Shown: positions 53,304 to 62,647 of the stretch, piece by piece
How positions within the stretch are numbered: the stretch's first letter is position 1
Layout of the letters: every line of letters starts with the position of its first letter
Position numbers and translations under genes: made by a program
Assembly: GCF_010104355.1 (NCBI RefSeq)
Contig: NZ_CP044972.1
Span: 1-64,000, forward strand
Direction of reading: 5' to 3'
Length of the DNA stretch: 64,000 nucleotides
From: Hydrogenophaga sp. PBL-H3
GTDB lineage: Bacteria > Pseudomonadota > Gammaproteobacteria > Burkholderiales > Burkholderiaceae_C
The notes under the pieces: model-generated
Told to the model about the DNA's origin: nothing
The model's input: the letters and a program-made list of their open reading frames with translations, nothing else
Databases searched by the model: none

Positions 53304-55103
53304 TCAGGGATGCCTCCAGACGAGAGAGTGCAAAACTGGATTCCCGATGTCGGTAGCCAACTGCCTGGCTGCGTCGTTTGCGCCGGCCTCGCCCAGCTTC
53401 CCACGGTACCAGTGAGAGCGGGCCACCATCTCACGCATGCCTGCACGGGCGGAAATGACCGTCAGTTGGCTCACCCACTCCGGTCCCCGATCATCGCCAT
53501 GGGCGAGGGCCATGGCGCACAGCCCATCCAACACATAGGCACCGCCCCAGACATAGGCATCGGGCAGCCGCATGCAGCGTTGCAGCGTATCCAGCAAGAT
53601 GGCGAGACCTCCATGAACATCTCCGCGCGCACCGGCTATCAGACCCAGACCGCGCCCCGCGATGCCCTCCCAGCAGGGATCGGACAGTTGGCACCCCAAT
53701 GCGAAGGCGTTTTCGAATCGATCCGCCGCCTTGTCAATGTGCCCCAGCAGCAGATCCGCCTCGGCGCGAAAGGACTGTGGCCACGGCAGAAAGGCCGTCC
53801 ACATTCTGCGTGCTTCGTCAATACACCGGTCCAGCACGATCGCTGCTTCGTCGTAACGCCCCGTCAGAACCAAGATGCGGCCGATCATGGATTCGGCGTA
53901 AATGCTCAGCTTGCTGTCGGCAGAGTCCAGGGCCCAAGCCTGCGCCTGAAGGAGTTCCTCCAGTGCGGCCCCGTAGTGCGCCGTATCGCTCAATATCGAT
54001 CCCTTCAGCGTGGCCAGGCGGGCCTGTTCAGTGACTTCATCTCGCACCAGCGGACCAGCCCGGGCCACCCAGTTCAGTGCACGGTCGTAGCGACCGAGAA
54101 GAAACTCTACGTAGCCCAACTCGCGACAAGCCGCCGCGACCTGTTGAGGCGCAGCGGCTTCTCCGATCGTGATGGCTTCGTGCAGGGCTGTTGCTCCCTC
54201 GGCGTCACGGCCGCGCGCGGCGTGAACCAGCGCGCTGCCAAGGGCCACGCGCGCCCTTGCCCGCAGGACGGGATCACCTGTGGCGTCGGCGTCAGCAATC
54301 GACCTGCGCAGGCACTGCAAGCCCGCATCCAGTGCACCGGCGCTGATGGCCGCTTCGCCCGCTTCCAGCAAGGCAAGAGCACCCGCCCGCCCTGTGGTCG
54401 GACGGGCAACCACAGCCGAGGTGTTGGTGCGCAAGGCATCGCTCAAGGCCGGCCCGGGCGACACTCCCAGCTCTCGCTGGAAAAGCTCCCTGCACGCGGC
54501 AGCTTGACGCGCTGCGCCGATGCCATCGCCAGCACTCGAGAGGCAGCGCACCAACAGCACCTGCGAATTTTCTTCAAGTGGATCAAGCGCCAGGAGTCGA
54601 CTGGCCAGGTCAAGCGCCTCCGCGATAGAGCCATCCGTCAGGCTGGCCAGGGCCGCCTCGTGCAACACGGCCTGAGCAGTGGCATGCATGCGTCGTCGTT
54701 CAGCCTGCAGCCAAACCTCGAAAGATGGACTGCTGGCGAAGCTCATCCCTTCAAGCAACTCGCGACCAAGGCCGGGCAACAGGACGCCCTCTGCAGCGCT
54801 CCCGCGCCGCAGCATTTCGCTGTCGATGATCAGATCCGGATCTCGGCGCAGGACGACTGACTCGCCACGCAGGCAGTCCGGGCCCAGACCGCGACGAAGT
54901 TCGGTGAGGTTCCACCGCAGTGCCGCGAGCGGATCTTCAGCGTCTTCAAACAACAGCCGCGCCAAATGCCGCCGGCTCGCCGCGCCCTCATGGGTCACCA
55001 GGTAGGCCAGCAGTCCCCAGGCCTTGTGTCCGCGCAGCACCACGGTCGCGCCATCCCGCCCAATGAACCGCGGCACGCCCAAGAGCTGGATGAACATCGC
55101 CAT
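53304..55103 (-). CDS. SARP/BTAD-type transcriptional activator
   Basis: About 599 residues from the ATG at 55103; a TTG at 55130 and an ATG at 55097 are alternatives. A short OmpR-like winged HTH covers about 1-90 (GHKAWGLLAYLVTHEGAASR, HLARLLFEDAEDPLAALRW), followed by a BTAD bacterial transcriptional activator domain (about 95-240) and a long TPR-like helical region. SARP regulators are best known from actinobacteria; this design also occurs in proteobacteria. The DUF4242 gene begins upstream on the same strand, 39 bp or less away. Confidence 0.85.
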   Translation of the reverse strand: MAMFIQLLGVPRFIGRDGATVVLRGHKAWGLLAYLVTHEGAASRRHLARLLFEDAEDPLAALRWNLTELRRGLGPDCLRGESVVLRRDPDLIIDSEMLRRGSAAEGVLLPGLGRELLEGMSFASSPSFEVWLQAERRRMHATAQAVLHEAALASLTDGSIAEALDLASRLLALDPLEENSQVLLVRCLSSAGDGIGAARQAAACRELFQRELGVSPGPALSDALRTNTSAVVARPTTGRAGALALLEAGEAAISAGALDAGLQCLRRSIADADATGDPVLRARARVALGSALVHAARGRDAEGATALHEAITIGEAAAPQQVAAACRELGYVEFLLGRYDRALNWVARAGPLVRDEVTEQARLATLKGSILSDTAHYGAALEELLQAQAWALDSADSKLSIYAESMIGRILVLTGRYDEAAIVLDRCIDEARRMWTAFLPWPQSFRAEADLLLGHIDKAADRFENAFALGCQLSDPCWEGIAGRGLGLIAGARGDVHGGLAILLDTLQRCMRLPDAYVWGGAYVLDGLCAMALAHGDDRGPEWVSQLTVISARAGMREMVARSHWYRGKLGEAGANDAARQLATDIGNPVLHSLVWRHP

Positions 55104-55142
55104 GGTGTGAGTGTGGCACCACTCGGCCAAAGGTCGACGATC

Positions 55143-55418
55143 TCAGGCCTCGGCAGTGGTTGGATCGATCGTCGCGAAAACGCGGGCCACGCTATCGGCG
55201 GGGAATCCCCCGCGGCGAGCGTGCTCCCGAATCAGCTCTTCATTGGTGGCGTTGTATACGCAGTAGATCTTGTCGCTGGTCACGTAGCTGTGAACCCATT
55301 GCACATCAGGACCAAGCTCGTTGAGTACACCGCAAGACTTCTGAGATATCGCCTGCAGATCAGCGGCGCTGGTGGCACCGACATTGGGAATAGCGCGTTC
55401 AATGACAAACTTGGGCAT
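55143..55418 (-). CDS. DUF4242 small ferredoxin-like fold protein
   Basis: 91 residues from the ATG at 55418. The pattern MPKFVIERAIPNVGATSAAD, VQWVHSYVTSDKIYCVYNAT and EELIREHARRGGFPAD is the DUF4242 (SCO4226-like, reported nickel-binding) family. It lies directly upstream of the SARP regulator on the same strand, so the two may be an operon. The role is unknown. Confidence 0.88.
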   Translation of the reverse strand: MPKFVIERAIPNVGATSAADLQAISQKSCGVLNELGPDVQWVHSYVTSDKIYCVYNATNEELIREHARRGGFPADSVARVFATIDPTTAEA

Positions 55419-55774
55419 GGTCGTGAACTCCTGGATGGTTGATGGAGTCTCCAGCTTGACTCTCCATCGTTTGAGCGGGCGTTTGATCCTCCAGCCGCAA
55501 GCAATTCGGAAGCAACTCATCCGGCGTAGTCGACTCGCAACATGTGGCAAGCCCAAGCCTGCACTCGCGAGGCAACGCGAGGGACCACGTCGGCCTCGTG
55601 AGATGCAGTTACGTGAACCACCCCGGGAGTCGTGAAGGCAGATTGGTCAAAGTCAGACAGCGGTCGCGGCCGGACTCAAACTTTGACCTGCTCAATGTGA
55701 CCCTTTGATGACATGTGCACAGTGGGGTGATGCCGCAGTTTGTGCGGTGCCACGCTCGGTAAAATCCGCGCCCA
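55419..55774. other. Intergenic stretch with a dispersed repeat
   Basis: About 356 bp between divergent genes. It contains the second 27-bp dispersed repeat at 55631..55657 and no supported gene. Confidence 0.5.
55631..55657. repeat. Dispersed 27-bp repeat, copy 2
   Basis: Matches 49292..49318 at 23 of 27 positions in the same orientation. Confidence 0.45.
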
Positions 55775-58111
55775 ATGAACGCCACATGTTCCGATGAAGT
55801 TTGCGCCGCATCCTCCGCTGCAACACGCTGGCGCAACCGAATCGGTGAACTCGGTCGGACCGCATCGGCCGTTGCGGCTCATGCGCCTGAAAACGCTGCC
55901 TATGGCCTGATCGGCATGGCGCCGCTCGGCGCAGCCTTCGGACCCGGCGCAATGATGCTGACGCTGCTCGGCGTTGTCTTGGCCAACGCAATCGCATCGC
56001 TGGTGGGCGGCGGCCGCCTTGTCAGTGGTGCGCGTGCCTCGCTTGCCCTTTTGACAGCCAGCTTCGTTGCCGAGCTGGTGAGGCGGCTGGGCCCGCTTGC
56101 AGACCCCTGGACCGTGGCGTTGGTGCTGGTGTTGTCACTTGTCGGCGCTGGCGTGCTTCAAACAGCTTTCGGCCTGTTGCGCTTCGGCGGCATCGTGAAG
56201 TTCACGCCCTATCCCGTCCGTGTGGGGCTGACCACCGGCATCGGTCTGCTCCTGCTGATCACGGCGCTGCCGGTCGCACTGGGTCACGGTATTGGCTCAG
56301 GCTGGGAGTCGGTGTTCTTGCCTCTGGCGCCCGGCGCAGTTGCCGTGGCCATCACGGCCCTGCTTGTCGCCTGGTTGGTCGGACGCTGTTTGCCGCGGTT
56401 CCCCGGCGCGCTGCTCGGGTTGATTGCCGGCGCCGCGTTGCACGCGGTTCTGCAGACCAGCGGCAGCGGCGCATCACTCAGCCCCACACTCGGTGCGCCC
56501 GTTCTGCCGTCGGGAGCGTTGGAACACCTGGGCCTCGCTGCCACTGGATTCGACTTTCAACTCTTGCGCCCACTCCTGCCCGCGATAGCGTCTTACGCCT
56601 TGACGGTGGCGGTGTTGTGCAGCCTGGACTCGCTGCTCGCGACATCAATTGTGGATGGTCGTCTGCGCACGACCCGCGACGCGGACCGGGAATTGGTCGC
56701 GCAAGGGCTTTCCAACATCGCTTCGGCTCTGGTGGGGGGGCAGGCAACATCACCATCCGTGCCCCGCACGATGACGCTGATTCAAGGGGGACATTCCGTG
56801 CACCGGCAGACGGTGCTCGGTTACGCAACGGTGCTCGCGCTGTTGATCGGCCTGACTCCCGAATTGATCGGCTGGCTGCCATCAAGTGCCGTCGCTGGTG
56901 TCCTTGTCGCGCAGGCGCTGCCCATGTTGGCCCCAGTCCATTGGCGCACCCCTAGAGAGCTGTTGAGTCACCGTTCGCAGGACGGCCAATCCAGCGCATG
57001 GGACGTGAGCCAGCGAAACTTGCTGGCTGCCAATTGGGCGATCAGCAGCGCGGTGGCGTTGGGTGCCGTGCTGCTGGGTCTCGGGCCAGCGGTGCTGCTG
57101 GGTGCGGGGTTCGCGGTCATCCTTTTTGTGCGCGCGAACATGCGAGACGTGGTGCGGCGCAGCGTCAGCGGGCTGCAGCGGAGGTCGCTGAAGATGCGCC
57201 CGCCGGCTGTGGCCGAGCGGCTGCTGCGAGAAGGCAACCGCATTGCAGTGGTCGAACTGGAAGGGGCGCTGTTCTTCGGAACCGCCGACGACCTGCGGAT
57301 GCACTTGCAGGCACTACCACCACAGGTCGAGACCGCCATCCTCGACCTTCACCAAGTGCACGAGATCGACATAACCGGCGCGCGCATCTTGTTCGAGATC
57401 GCCGAAGACTGGCGCCTCTCGGGCCGGCGGCTGGTGCTTGCCGAGTGGACCGCCAGCGATCAGCGACGACGTGCTGTTGAGGCCGTGGCCGGCCAGGCAG
57501 CGGCACCTTCCCTGCACTTCGTCGACACCACCGACCTGGCGATGGAGCAGGTCGAGGACGCGCTGATCGCTCGGCTTGCGCTTGCAAAGGACGAAGAGAG
57601 AACGCTCGACCTTTTGCAGACGACGGTAGGCTACGGCCTCGATGCCTCGGAGTTGGCTCTGCTGGAGTCGGTCATGAAGCAAGTGCGTTTCGATGCCGGG
57701 CAGGTGATATTTCAACAGGGCGATCCGGGAGACGCGCTGTATGTCAGCGTCAAAGGCGAGATCGGACTGCAGATGCCGGGCAGTCGGCGCCGCCTTGCCT
57801 CGTTTGCGCCGGGTGTGAGCGTCGGCGAGATGGCCGTGCTGGCACATGGTGTGCGTTCGGCCGAGGCCGTTGCCGAGTCAGATGTGGTGGCATTGCGATT
57901 GTCTGTCGAGGCGTTTGACCGCATGAAGCTGGAGCAGCCTGTCCTTGCAGCGAAGATCCTGAACAACATCGTGCTCCACCTTGCCAATCGGGTTCGTGCG
58001 CTGACCGGGGAGCTCTCGCATTGGGTGTCGCGGTCGTCCACAGGCAGGGCAACCAGACTGGGCACATTTGACAGCATCGCGGCAACCGCATCGCGCGAGG
58101 CCGCCGACTGA
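55775..58111 (+). CDS. SulP transporter fused to STAS and cyclic-nucleotide-binding domains
   Basis: 778 residues. The N-terminal SulP/SLC26 membrane domain (about 40-470) has YGLIGMAPLGAAFGPGAMML, SLDSLLATSIVDGRL and LSNIASALVGG. The STAS domain (about 490-600) has VVELEGALFFGTADDL and DLHQVHEIDITGARILFE. A C-terminal cNMP-binding domain (about 635-750) has FQQGDPGDALYVSVKGEIGL and PGVSVGEMAVL. It is a predicted inner-membrane anion transporter gated or tuned by a cyclic nucleotide. Start is the ATG at 55775; the gene stands alone. Confidence 0.9.
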   Translation: MNATCSDEVCAASSAATRWRNRIGELGRTASAVAAHAPENAAYGLIGMAPLGAAFGPGAMMLTLLGVVLANAIASLVGGGRLVSGARASLALLTASFVAELVRRLGPLADPWTVALVLVLSLVGAGVLQTAFGLLRFGGIVKFTPYPVRVGLTTGIGLLLLITALPVALGHGIGSGWESVFLPLAPGAVAVAITALLVAWLVGRCLPRFPGALLGLIAGAALHAVLQTSGSGASLSPTLGAPVLPSGALEHLGLAATGFDFQLLRPLLPAIASYALTVAVLCSLDSLLATSIVDGRLRTTRDADRELVAQGLSNIASALVGGQATSPSVPRTMTLIQGGHSVHRQTVLGYATVLALLIGLTPELIGWLPSSAVAGVLVAQALPMLAPVHWRTPRELLSHRSQDGQSSAWDVSQRNLLAANWAISSAVALGAVLLGLGPAVLLGAGFAVILFVRANMRDVVRRSVSGLQRRSLKMRPPAVAERLLREGNRIAVVELEGALFFGTADDLRMHLQALPPQVETAILDLHQVHEIDITGARILFEIAEDWRLSGRRLVLAEWTASDQRRRAVEAVAGQAAAPSLHFVDTTDLAMEQVEDALIARLALAKDEERTLDLLQTTVGYGLDASELALLESVMKQVRFDAGQVIFQQGDPGDALYVSVKGEIGLQMPGSRRRLASFAPGVSVGEMAVLAHGVRSAEAVAESDVVALRLSVEAFDRMKLEQPVLAAKILNNIVLHLANRVRALTGELSHWVSRSSTGRATRLGTFDSIAATASREAAD

Positions 58112-58372
58112 GCAGGGATGGCCATGCCTGCCAGGCGCTGATCGTGTCAGCGCCTGCACAGCCCGCAGGACCGCCTCATTGCTGCATCACAGGCTGGATA
58201 CAGATGGTGAGCGTGTCCCGCTTGGAATCCGGCTCAGGTGCCTCGCCGGAGCAACTACTCTGGCGCCCTAAGGTCCACGTGTCCGTCCACCGGTTGAATC
58301 CGTCGCCTCAAGCGGTCGCTTGCCATGCAAGATTCAAAGTAAAAGCATGACTTCCGTTCGGCCACAAGAACC

Positions 58373-59134
58373 TCATACACAGCGCGCGCCGTCCACTTCC
58401 AGGCAGACGCCCGAAATGAAAGCAGCTTCGCTGCTGGCCAGGTACAGCACGGCGTTGGCCACATCCAGCGAGGTTGAGAAGCGACCCAGCGGAATCGTGG
58501 AGCGGAACTTGTTCAAGCGCTCCTCGGTGAGCTCGCCGCCGGCGAACGACGGGCCCAGCGTGGTGAACGGATTCATCACCGGGTTGATGCAGTTCACCCG
58601 GATGTTGTCAGGGCCCAGCTCGGCCGCCAGCGACTTGCTGGTGGTGATGACCGCGCCCTTTGATCCGTTGTACCAGGTGAGCCCCGGACGGGGGCGCACG
58701 CCGGCGGTGGACGCGATGTTGATGAAGCTGCCGCCGCCGTTGAGGCGCAGGGCAGGCACGGCGTGCACCGCAGCCAGATAGATGCTCTTCACGTTGACGG
58801 CGTAGCAGCGGTCGAAGTCGTCCTCGCTCACGTCCAGCGCAGGCTGGTTGCGGTGCGTCCAGCCGGCGTTGTTGACCATCACATCAAGCTTGCCGTGGCG
58901 CTCCAGCGCGGCCTGCACCAGTGCTTTCACGTCGGCCGATTTCGTCACGTCACCGGCCACGAACGATGCGCGCCCGCCCGCCGCCACGATGGCTGCGGCC
59001 ACGCGTTCGCCGTTGGTGACGTCGATGTCGTTCACGATGACCTTCGCACCCTCTTCGGCCAGGCGCTGGGCGATGCCTTCGCCGAAGCCGCTGCCTGCGC
59101 CGGTGACGATGATGGAGAGATCCTGCACTCGCAT
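58373..59134 (-). CDS. Short-chain dehydrogenase/reductase
   Basis: 253 residues of the classical SDR type: the NAD(P)-binding TGAGSGFGEG (about 11-20), NNAG (about 88), the catalytic Ser in FINIASTAG, and YNGSK as YxxxK. An acidic residue after the second strand (VNDID) suggests NAD preference. It is the last gene of a minus-strand operon with an aldehyde dehydrogenase and a TRAP transporter, so it oxidises a sugar-acid or alcohol intermediate; the substrate is unknown. Confidence 0.93.
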   Translation of the reverse strand: MRVQDLSIIVTGAGSGFGEGIAQRLAEEGAKVIVNDIDVTNGERVAAAIVAAGGRASFVAGDVTKSADVKALVQAALERHGKLDVMVNNAGWTHRNQPALDVSEDDFDRCYAVNVKSIYLAAVHAVPALRLNGGGSFINIASTAGVRPRPGLTWYNGSKGAVITTSKSLAAELGPDNIRVNCINPVMNPFTTLGPSFAGGELTEERLNKFRSTIPLGRFSTSLDVANAVLYLASSEAAFISGVCLEVDGARCV

Positions 59135-59155
59135 GGTGTTGTGTCCTTCTGGTGT

Positions 59156-60589
59156 TCAGCCGTGGCGGATGGCCACGGTCTTGAGGGTGGTGAAGCCATA
59201 CAGGGCTTCGAAGCCTTTTTCGCGCCCGTGGCCCGATGACTTGACGCCGCCAAACGGCAGCTCCACGCCACCGCCTGCGCCGTAGTTGTTGATGAACACC
59301 TGGCCCGCTTTCACGCGCCGCGCCATGCGGAACTGGCGCGCGCCGTCGCGTGTCCACACGCCGGCCACGAGGCCGAAGGGGGTGGCGTTGGCGATGTACG
59401 TGGCGTGGTCTTCGTCGTCAAAGGCCATGGCGGACAGCACGGGTCCAAACACCTCCTCCTGCGCCAGGCGGTGGTGCACCGGCACGTCGCGCAGCAGGGT
59501 GGGGGCGGCGTAAAAGCCGGTGACGGCGGCTTCGTCCACCACGCGCCCTTGCGCCACGGTGGCGATGCCGTCGGCCCGGGCCTGGTCGAGGAAGCCGCGC
59601 ACGCGCTCCTGCTGGCTCTGGCGGATCAGCGGGCCCAGGTCCAGGTCCATCGCGGGTGGGCCGGCGCGCAGCGTGGCGAAGCGCTGGCCCAGGCGCTCCA
59701 GCAGCGGTTCGTAGAGCCCGCGCTGGACCAGCAGGCGCGAACCCGCGCTGCAGGTCTGGCCGCTGTTCTGCACGATGGCATTGACGATGAACGGCAGGGC
59801 GGCGTCGATGTCGGCGTCGTCGAACACGATCTGCGGGCCCTTGCCTCCCAGCTCCAGCGTGACCGGACAGTGGCGCTCGGCGGCGGCCTGCTGGATCAGC
59901 GTGCCCACGCGCGGGCTGCCAGTGAAGCTGATGTGGTCGATCCCGGGGTGGCGCGCCAGAGCGTCGCCCACCTCGTGGCCGTAGCCGGTGACGATGTTGA
60001 TGCAGCCGGCTGGAAAGCCGGCCTCCACCGCGAGTTCGGCCACGCGCAGCAGCGACAGACAGGCATCTTCCGACGGTTTGACCACGCACACGTTGCCGGC
60101 GGCCAGCGCGCCACCCACGCAGCGCCCGAAGATCTGCATGGGGTAGTTCCAGGGCACCACGTGGCCGGTCACACCGTGCGGCTCGCGCCAGGTGAGCACG
60201 CTGTAGCCGTCGAGGTAGGGAATGGTGTCGCCATGCAGCTTGTCGCCGGCGCCGGCATAAAACTCGAAGTAGCGCACCAATGCGAGCGCGTCTGCTCTGG
60301 CCTGTGCCACCGGCTTACCGCAGTCGCGTTGCTCTATTGCCGCGAGTTCGTCGGCGTGTTCGGCCACCTTCTGGCTCAGCTTCATCAGCAGTCGCCCGCG
60401 CTCGGCGGCGGTGGTGCGCGACCAGGTGCGCTCGAAACAGTCGCGCGCGGCGCGCACGGCGGCGTCGATGTCCTCGGCGTTGCTGCGCTCGATGGTGTCA
60501 AAGGTCTGGCCATCGGCCGGGTCGATGACCGGCAGCGTCTGGCCCGAGGCCGAGCGCACGGCGGTGTTGGCGATGTGGTTCAGGGCCAT
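59156..60589 (-). CDS. Aldehyde dehydrogenase family protein
   Basis: 477 residues from the ATG at 60589; the frame extends to 60676. It has the NAD-binding VVPWNYPMQIFG, the catalytic Glu in VTLELGGKGPQ and the catalytic Cys in NSGQTCSAGSR. Length is normal. It converts an aldehyde, probably produced from the TRAP substrate by the neighbouring dehydrogenases, to an acid. It follows dctM by 19 bp. Confidence 0.94.
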   Translation of the reverse strand: MALNHIANTAVRSASGQTLPVIDPADGQTFDTIERSNAEDIDAAVRAARDCFERTWSRTTAAERGRLLMKLSQKVAEHADELAAIEQRDCGKPVAQARADALALVRYFEFYAGAGDKLHGDTIPYLDGYSVLTWREPHGVTGHVVPWNYPMQIFGRCVGGALAAGNVCVVKPSEDACLSLLRVAELAVEAGFPAGCINIVTGYGHEVGDALARHPGIDHISFTGSPRVGTLIQQAAAERHCPVTLELGGKGPQIVFDDADIDAALPFIVNAIVQNSGQTCSAGSRLLVQRGLYEPLLERLGQRFATLRAGPPAMDLDLGPLIRQSQQERVRGFLDQARADGIATVAQGRVVDEAAVTGFYAAPTLLRDVPVHHRLAQEEVFGPVLSAMAFDDEDHATYIANATPFGLVAGVWTRDGARQFRMARRVKAGQVFINNYGAGGGVELPFGGVKSSGHGREKGFEALYGFTTLKTVAIRHG

Positions 60590-60608
60590 GGTTGAAGGCT
60601 CCTTGCGC

Positions 60609-61934
60609 CTATTGGGGGCCGATGCTGGGCCCGATGGCGGGCTCCACCACCGGGGGCTTGGCAAACACCGCGTCACGCAGGGCCAGCGAGATCGAGGGCA
60701 GGTAGGTGATCAGCGCCAGGCAACCCATGATGACCAGCACGAAAGGCAGCAGGTGGCCGATGATGCGGTCGAGCGAGATTTTGGCCACCGTACAGGCGGC
60801 GAAGAGGTTCACGCCGAAGGGCGGGGTGATCATGCCCATGGCGAGGTTGACCACCATGATGATGCCGAAGTGCACCGGGTCGATGCCGAAGTGGATCGCC
60901 ACCGGCACCAGGATGGGCGCGAGCACGATGATGGCGGCCGAGGTCTCGATGAACATGCCGATCACGAACAGCGCGGCATTCACACCCAGCAGAAACCAGC
61001 CCGGCGACTGCAACACGGCGGTGAGCCACAGGCCGATGGCGTCGGGGATGCCTGCGCGTGTGATCAGGAAGGCAAACAGGCCCGCGTTGGCGATGATGAA
61101 CATGATCACCGCGCTGGAGAGCACCGACTTGCGCAGCACCCGCGCGATGTCGTCCAGCTTGAGCTCGCGGTGGATCAACATGCCCACGATCAGTGCGTAG
61201 AACACGGCCACCACCGACGCTTCGGTGGGCGTGAAGATGCCCCCGTAGATGCCACCCAGGATCACCACCGGCATCAGCAGCGCCCAGCCGGCGTCGCGGG
61301 TGGCGGAGCCCACGCCCAGGCGGTCATCGCCGTCGTTCTTGCCCAGGCCCTTGAAACGGCACCACAGGTGCACGAACAGCATCAGGGCCGCGCCCACCAG
61401 CAGCCCGGGCACCACACCGGCGATGAACAGCTCGCCGATGGACACCTCGGCGGCCACGCCAAACAGAATCAGCGGGATCGACGGCGGGATGATCACGCCC
61501 AGCTCGGCCGACGTGGCCTGCAGCGCGGCCGCGTAGCCCACCGGGTAGCCGTGCTTGACCAGCGCGGGAATGAGGATGGAGCCGATGGCAAACGTGGTCG
61601 CCACCGACGAGCCGGAGACGGCCGCGAAGATCATGCAGGTGAGCACGCAGGTCATGGGCAGGCCACCCTGTACACCGCCCACCAGCGACTTGGCGAAGTT
61701 GACCAGCCGGCGCGAGATGCCTCCGGTTTCCATCAGGTTGCCGGCCAGGATGAAGAAGGGGATGGCGGCGAGTGGAAACTTGTCGATGGCCGAGAACATT
61801 TCCTTCGGCACCAGGATGAGCTGGTTGTTGTCGAAGAACGCCAGGCCAAGAATGGCCGAGCCGCCGATGGCCACGGCAATGGAAATGCTGAAGGCAAAAC
61901 ACACCAGCATGGTGACAAGCAGGGTCAATGACAT
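60609..61934 (-). CDS. dctM: TRAP transporter large permease (DctM family)
   Basis: 441 residues and about twelve membrane helices. Family phrases are AIPFFILAGNLMETGGISRR, GSSVATTFAIGSILIPAL and LGVIIPPSIPLILFGV. It is the sodium-coupled translocating subunit for a carboxylate-type substrate. It starts 54 bp after dctQ on the same strand. Confidence 0.95.
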   Translation of the reverse strand: MSLTLLVTMLVCFAFSISIAVAIGGSAILGLAFFDNNQLILVPKEMFSAIDKFPLAAIPFFILAGNLMETGGISRRLVNFAKSLVGGVQGGLPMTCVLTCMIFAAVSGSSVATTFAIGSILIPALVKHGYPVGYAAALQATSAELGVIIPPSIPLILFGVAAEVSIGELFIAGVVPGLLVGAALMLFVHLWCRFKGLGKNDGDDRLGVGSATRDAGWALLMPVVILGGIYGGIFTPTEASVVAVFYALIVGMLIHRELKLDDIARVLRKSVLSSAVIMFIIANAGLFAFLITRAGIPDAIGLWLTAVLQSPGWFLLGVNAALFVIGMFIETSAAIIVLAPILVPVAIHFGIDPVHFGIIMVVNLAMGMITPPFGVNLFAACTVAKISLDRIIGHLLPFVLVIMGCLALITYLPSISLALRDAVFAKPPVVEPAIGPSIGPQ

Positions 61935-61988
61935 GGTTGATGTCCAGCAAGAGGGGTGAAGGAATGCGAGCTCATGGGAGTGGCCGTG

Positions 61989-62480
61989 TCACTGTGCGGT
62001 GGTGAGTTCGTCGTGGTGGGGGTCGGCGTGGTGGGCCACGGTGGCCAGCAGGCCCAGAAGGGCGCCCACCGGAATGGCCGCGTAGGCCCAAGACATGGAC
62101 AGGTCCAGGCTGGCAAAGGTCTGGAAGCGCACGCGCCAGACCAGATCCACGCCAAACCACAGCACCACCGAGAAGAAAGTCAGGTTGACCAAGGTGATGA
62201 CCCAGCGCACCGTGCTGCGCCACGCACCGCGCGAGACGCGCAGCATCAGATCCACCGAAATCAGCGCGCCCTGGCGCAGCGCCACCACCGTGCCCAGCAT
62301 GACCATCCAGATCAGCAGGCGGCGCATGATTTCTTCGGTCCAGGTCGATGGTTGAGAGAAGATGAAACGGGTAATGACCTGCCACATGCCCAGGCACGAG
62401 ATCACGGCCAGGATGGCGCAGGCCACGGTCATGCACAGGCCGGTGATGCGGCGGTCGATGGCGAGGATGAAGGATTTCAT
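61989..62480 (-). CDS. dctQ: TRAP transporter small permease (DctQ family)
   Basis: 163 residues from the ATG at 62480; the frame extends upstream to 62894, which overlaps dctP and is not real. Four membrane helices are seen, with the DctQ pattern WQVITRFIFSQPSTWTEEI and RLLIWMVMLGTVVALRQGAL. It works with DctM and the periplasmic DctP encoded upstream. Confidence 0.93.
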   Translation of the reverse strand: MKSFILAIDRRITGLCMTVACAILAVISCLGMWQVITRFIFSQPSTWTEEIMRRLLIWMVMLGTVVALRQGALISVDLMLRVSRGAWRSTVRWVITLVNLTFFSVVLWFGVDLVWRVRFQTFASLDLSMSWAYAAIPVGALLGLLATVAHHADPHHDELTTAQ

Positions 62481-62560
62481 GGGCAGGTTCCGGTCAACAC
62501 GCGACAGGTGGCGCAACGAAAGAAATGACCCCGCAACAAGCGAGGGGGAGCAAACCCAGA

Positions 62561-62613
62561 AACACCCAGGGTCCGGCTTCGCCGGCCCAAGGTGTTGTCC
62601 CCCCTCAGGGGGG
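62561..62613 (-). promoter_or_regulatory. GC hairpins between dctP and dctQ
   Basis: An outer AACACC/GGTGTT pair encloses a CCGGC-TTC-GCCGG stem (62561..62596). It is followed by a perfect CCCCCC-TCA-GGGGGG hairpin (62599..62613). Such structures between the binding-protein gene and the permease genes often protect the upstream mRNA, giving more DctP than permease. Confidence 0.55.
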
Positions 62614-62647
62614 AAGACGGGCCCGAAGGCCCGGCGCAGGGGGCGCG

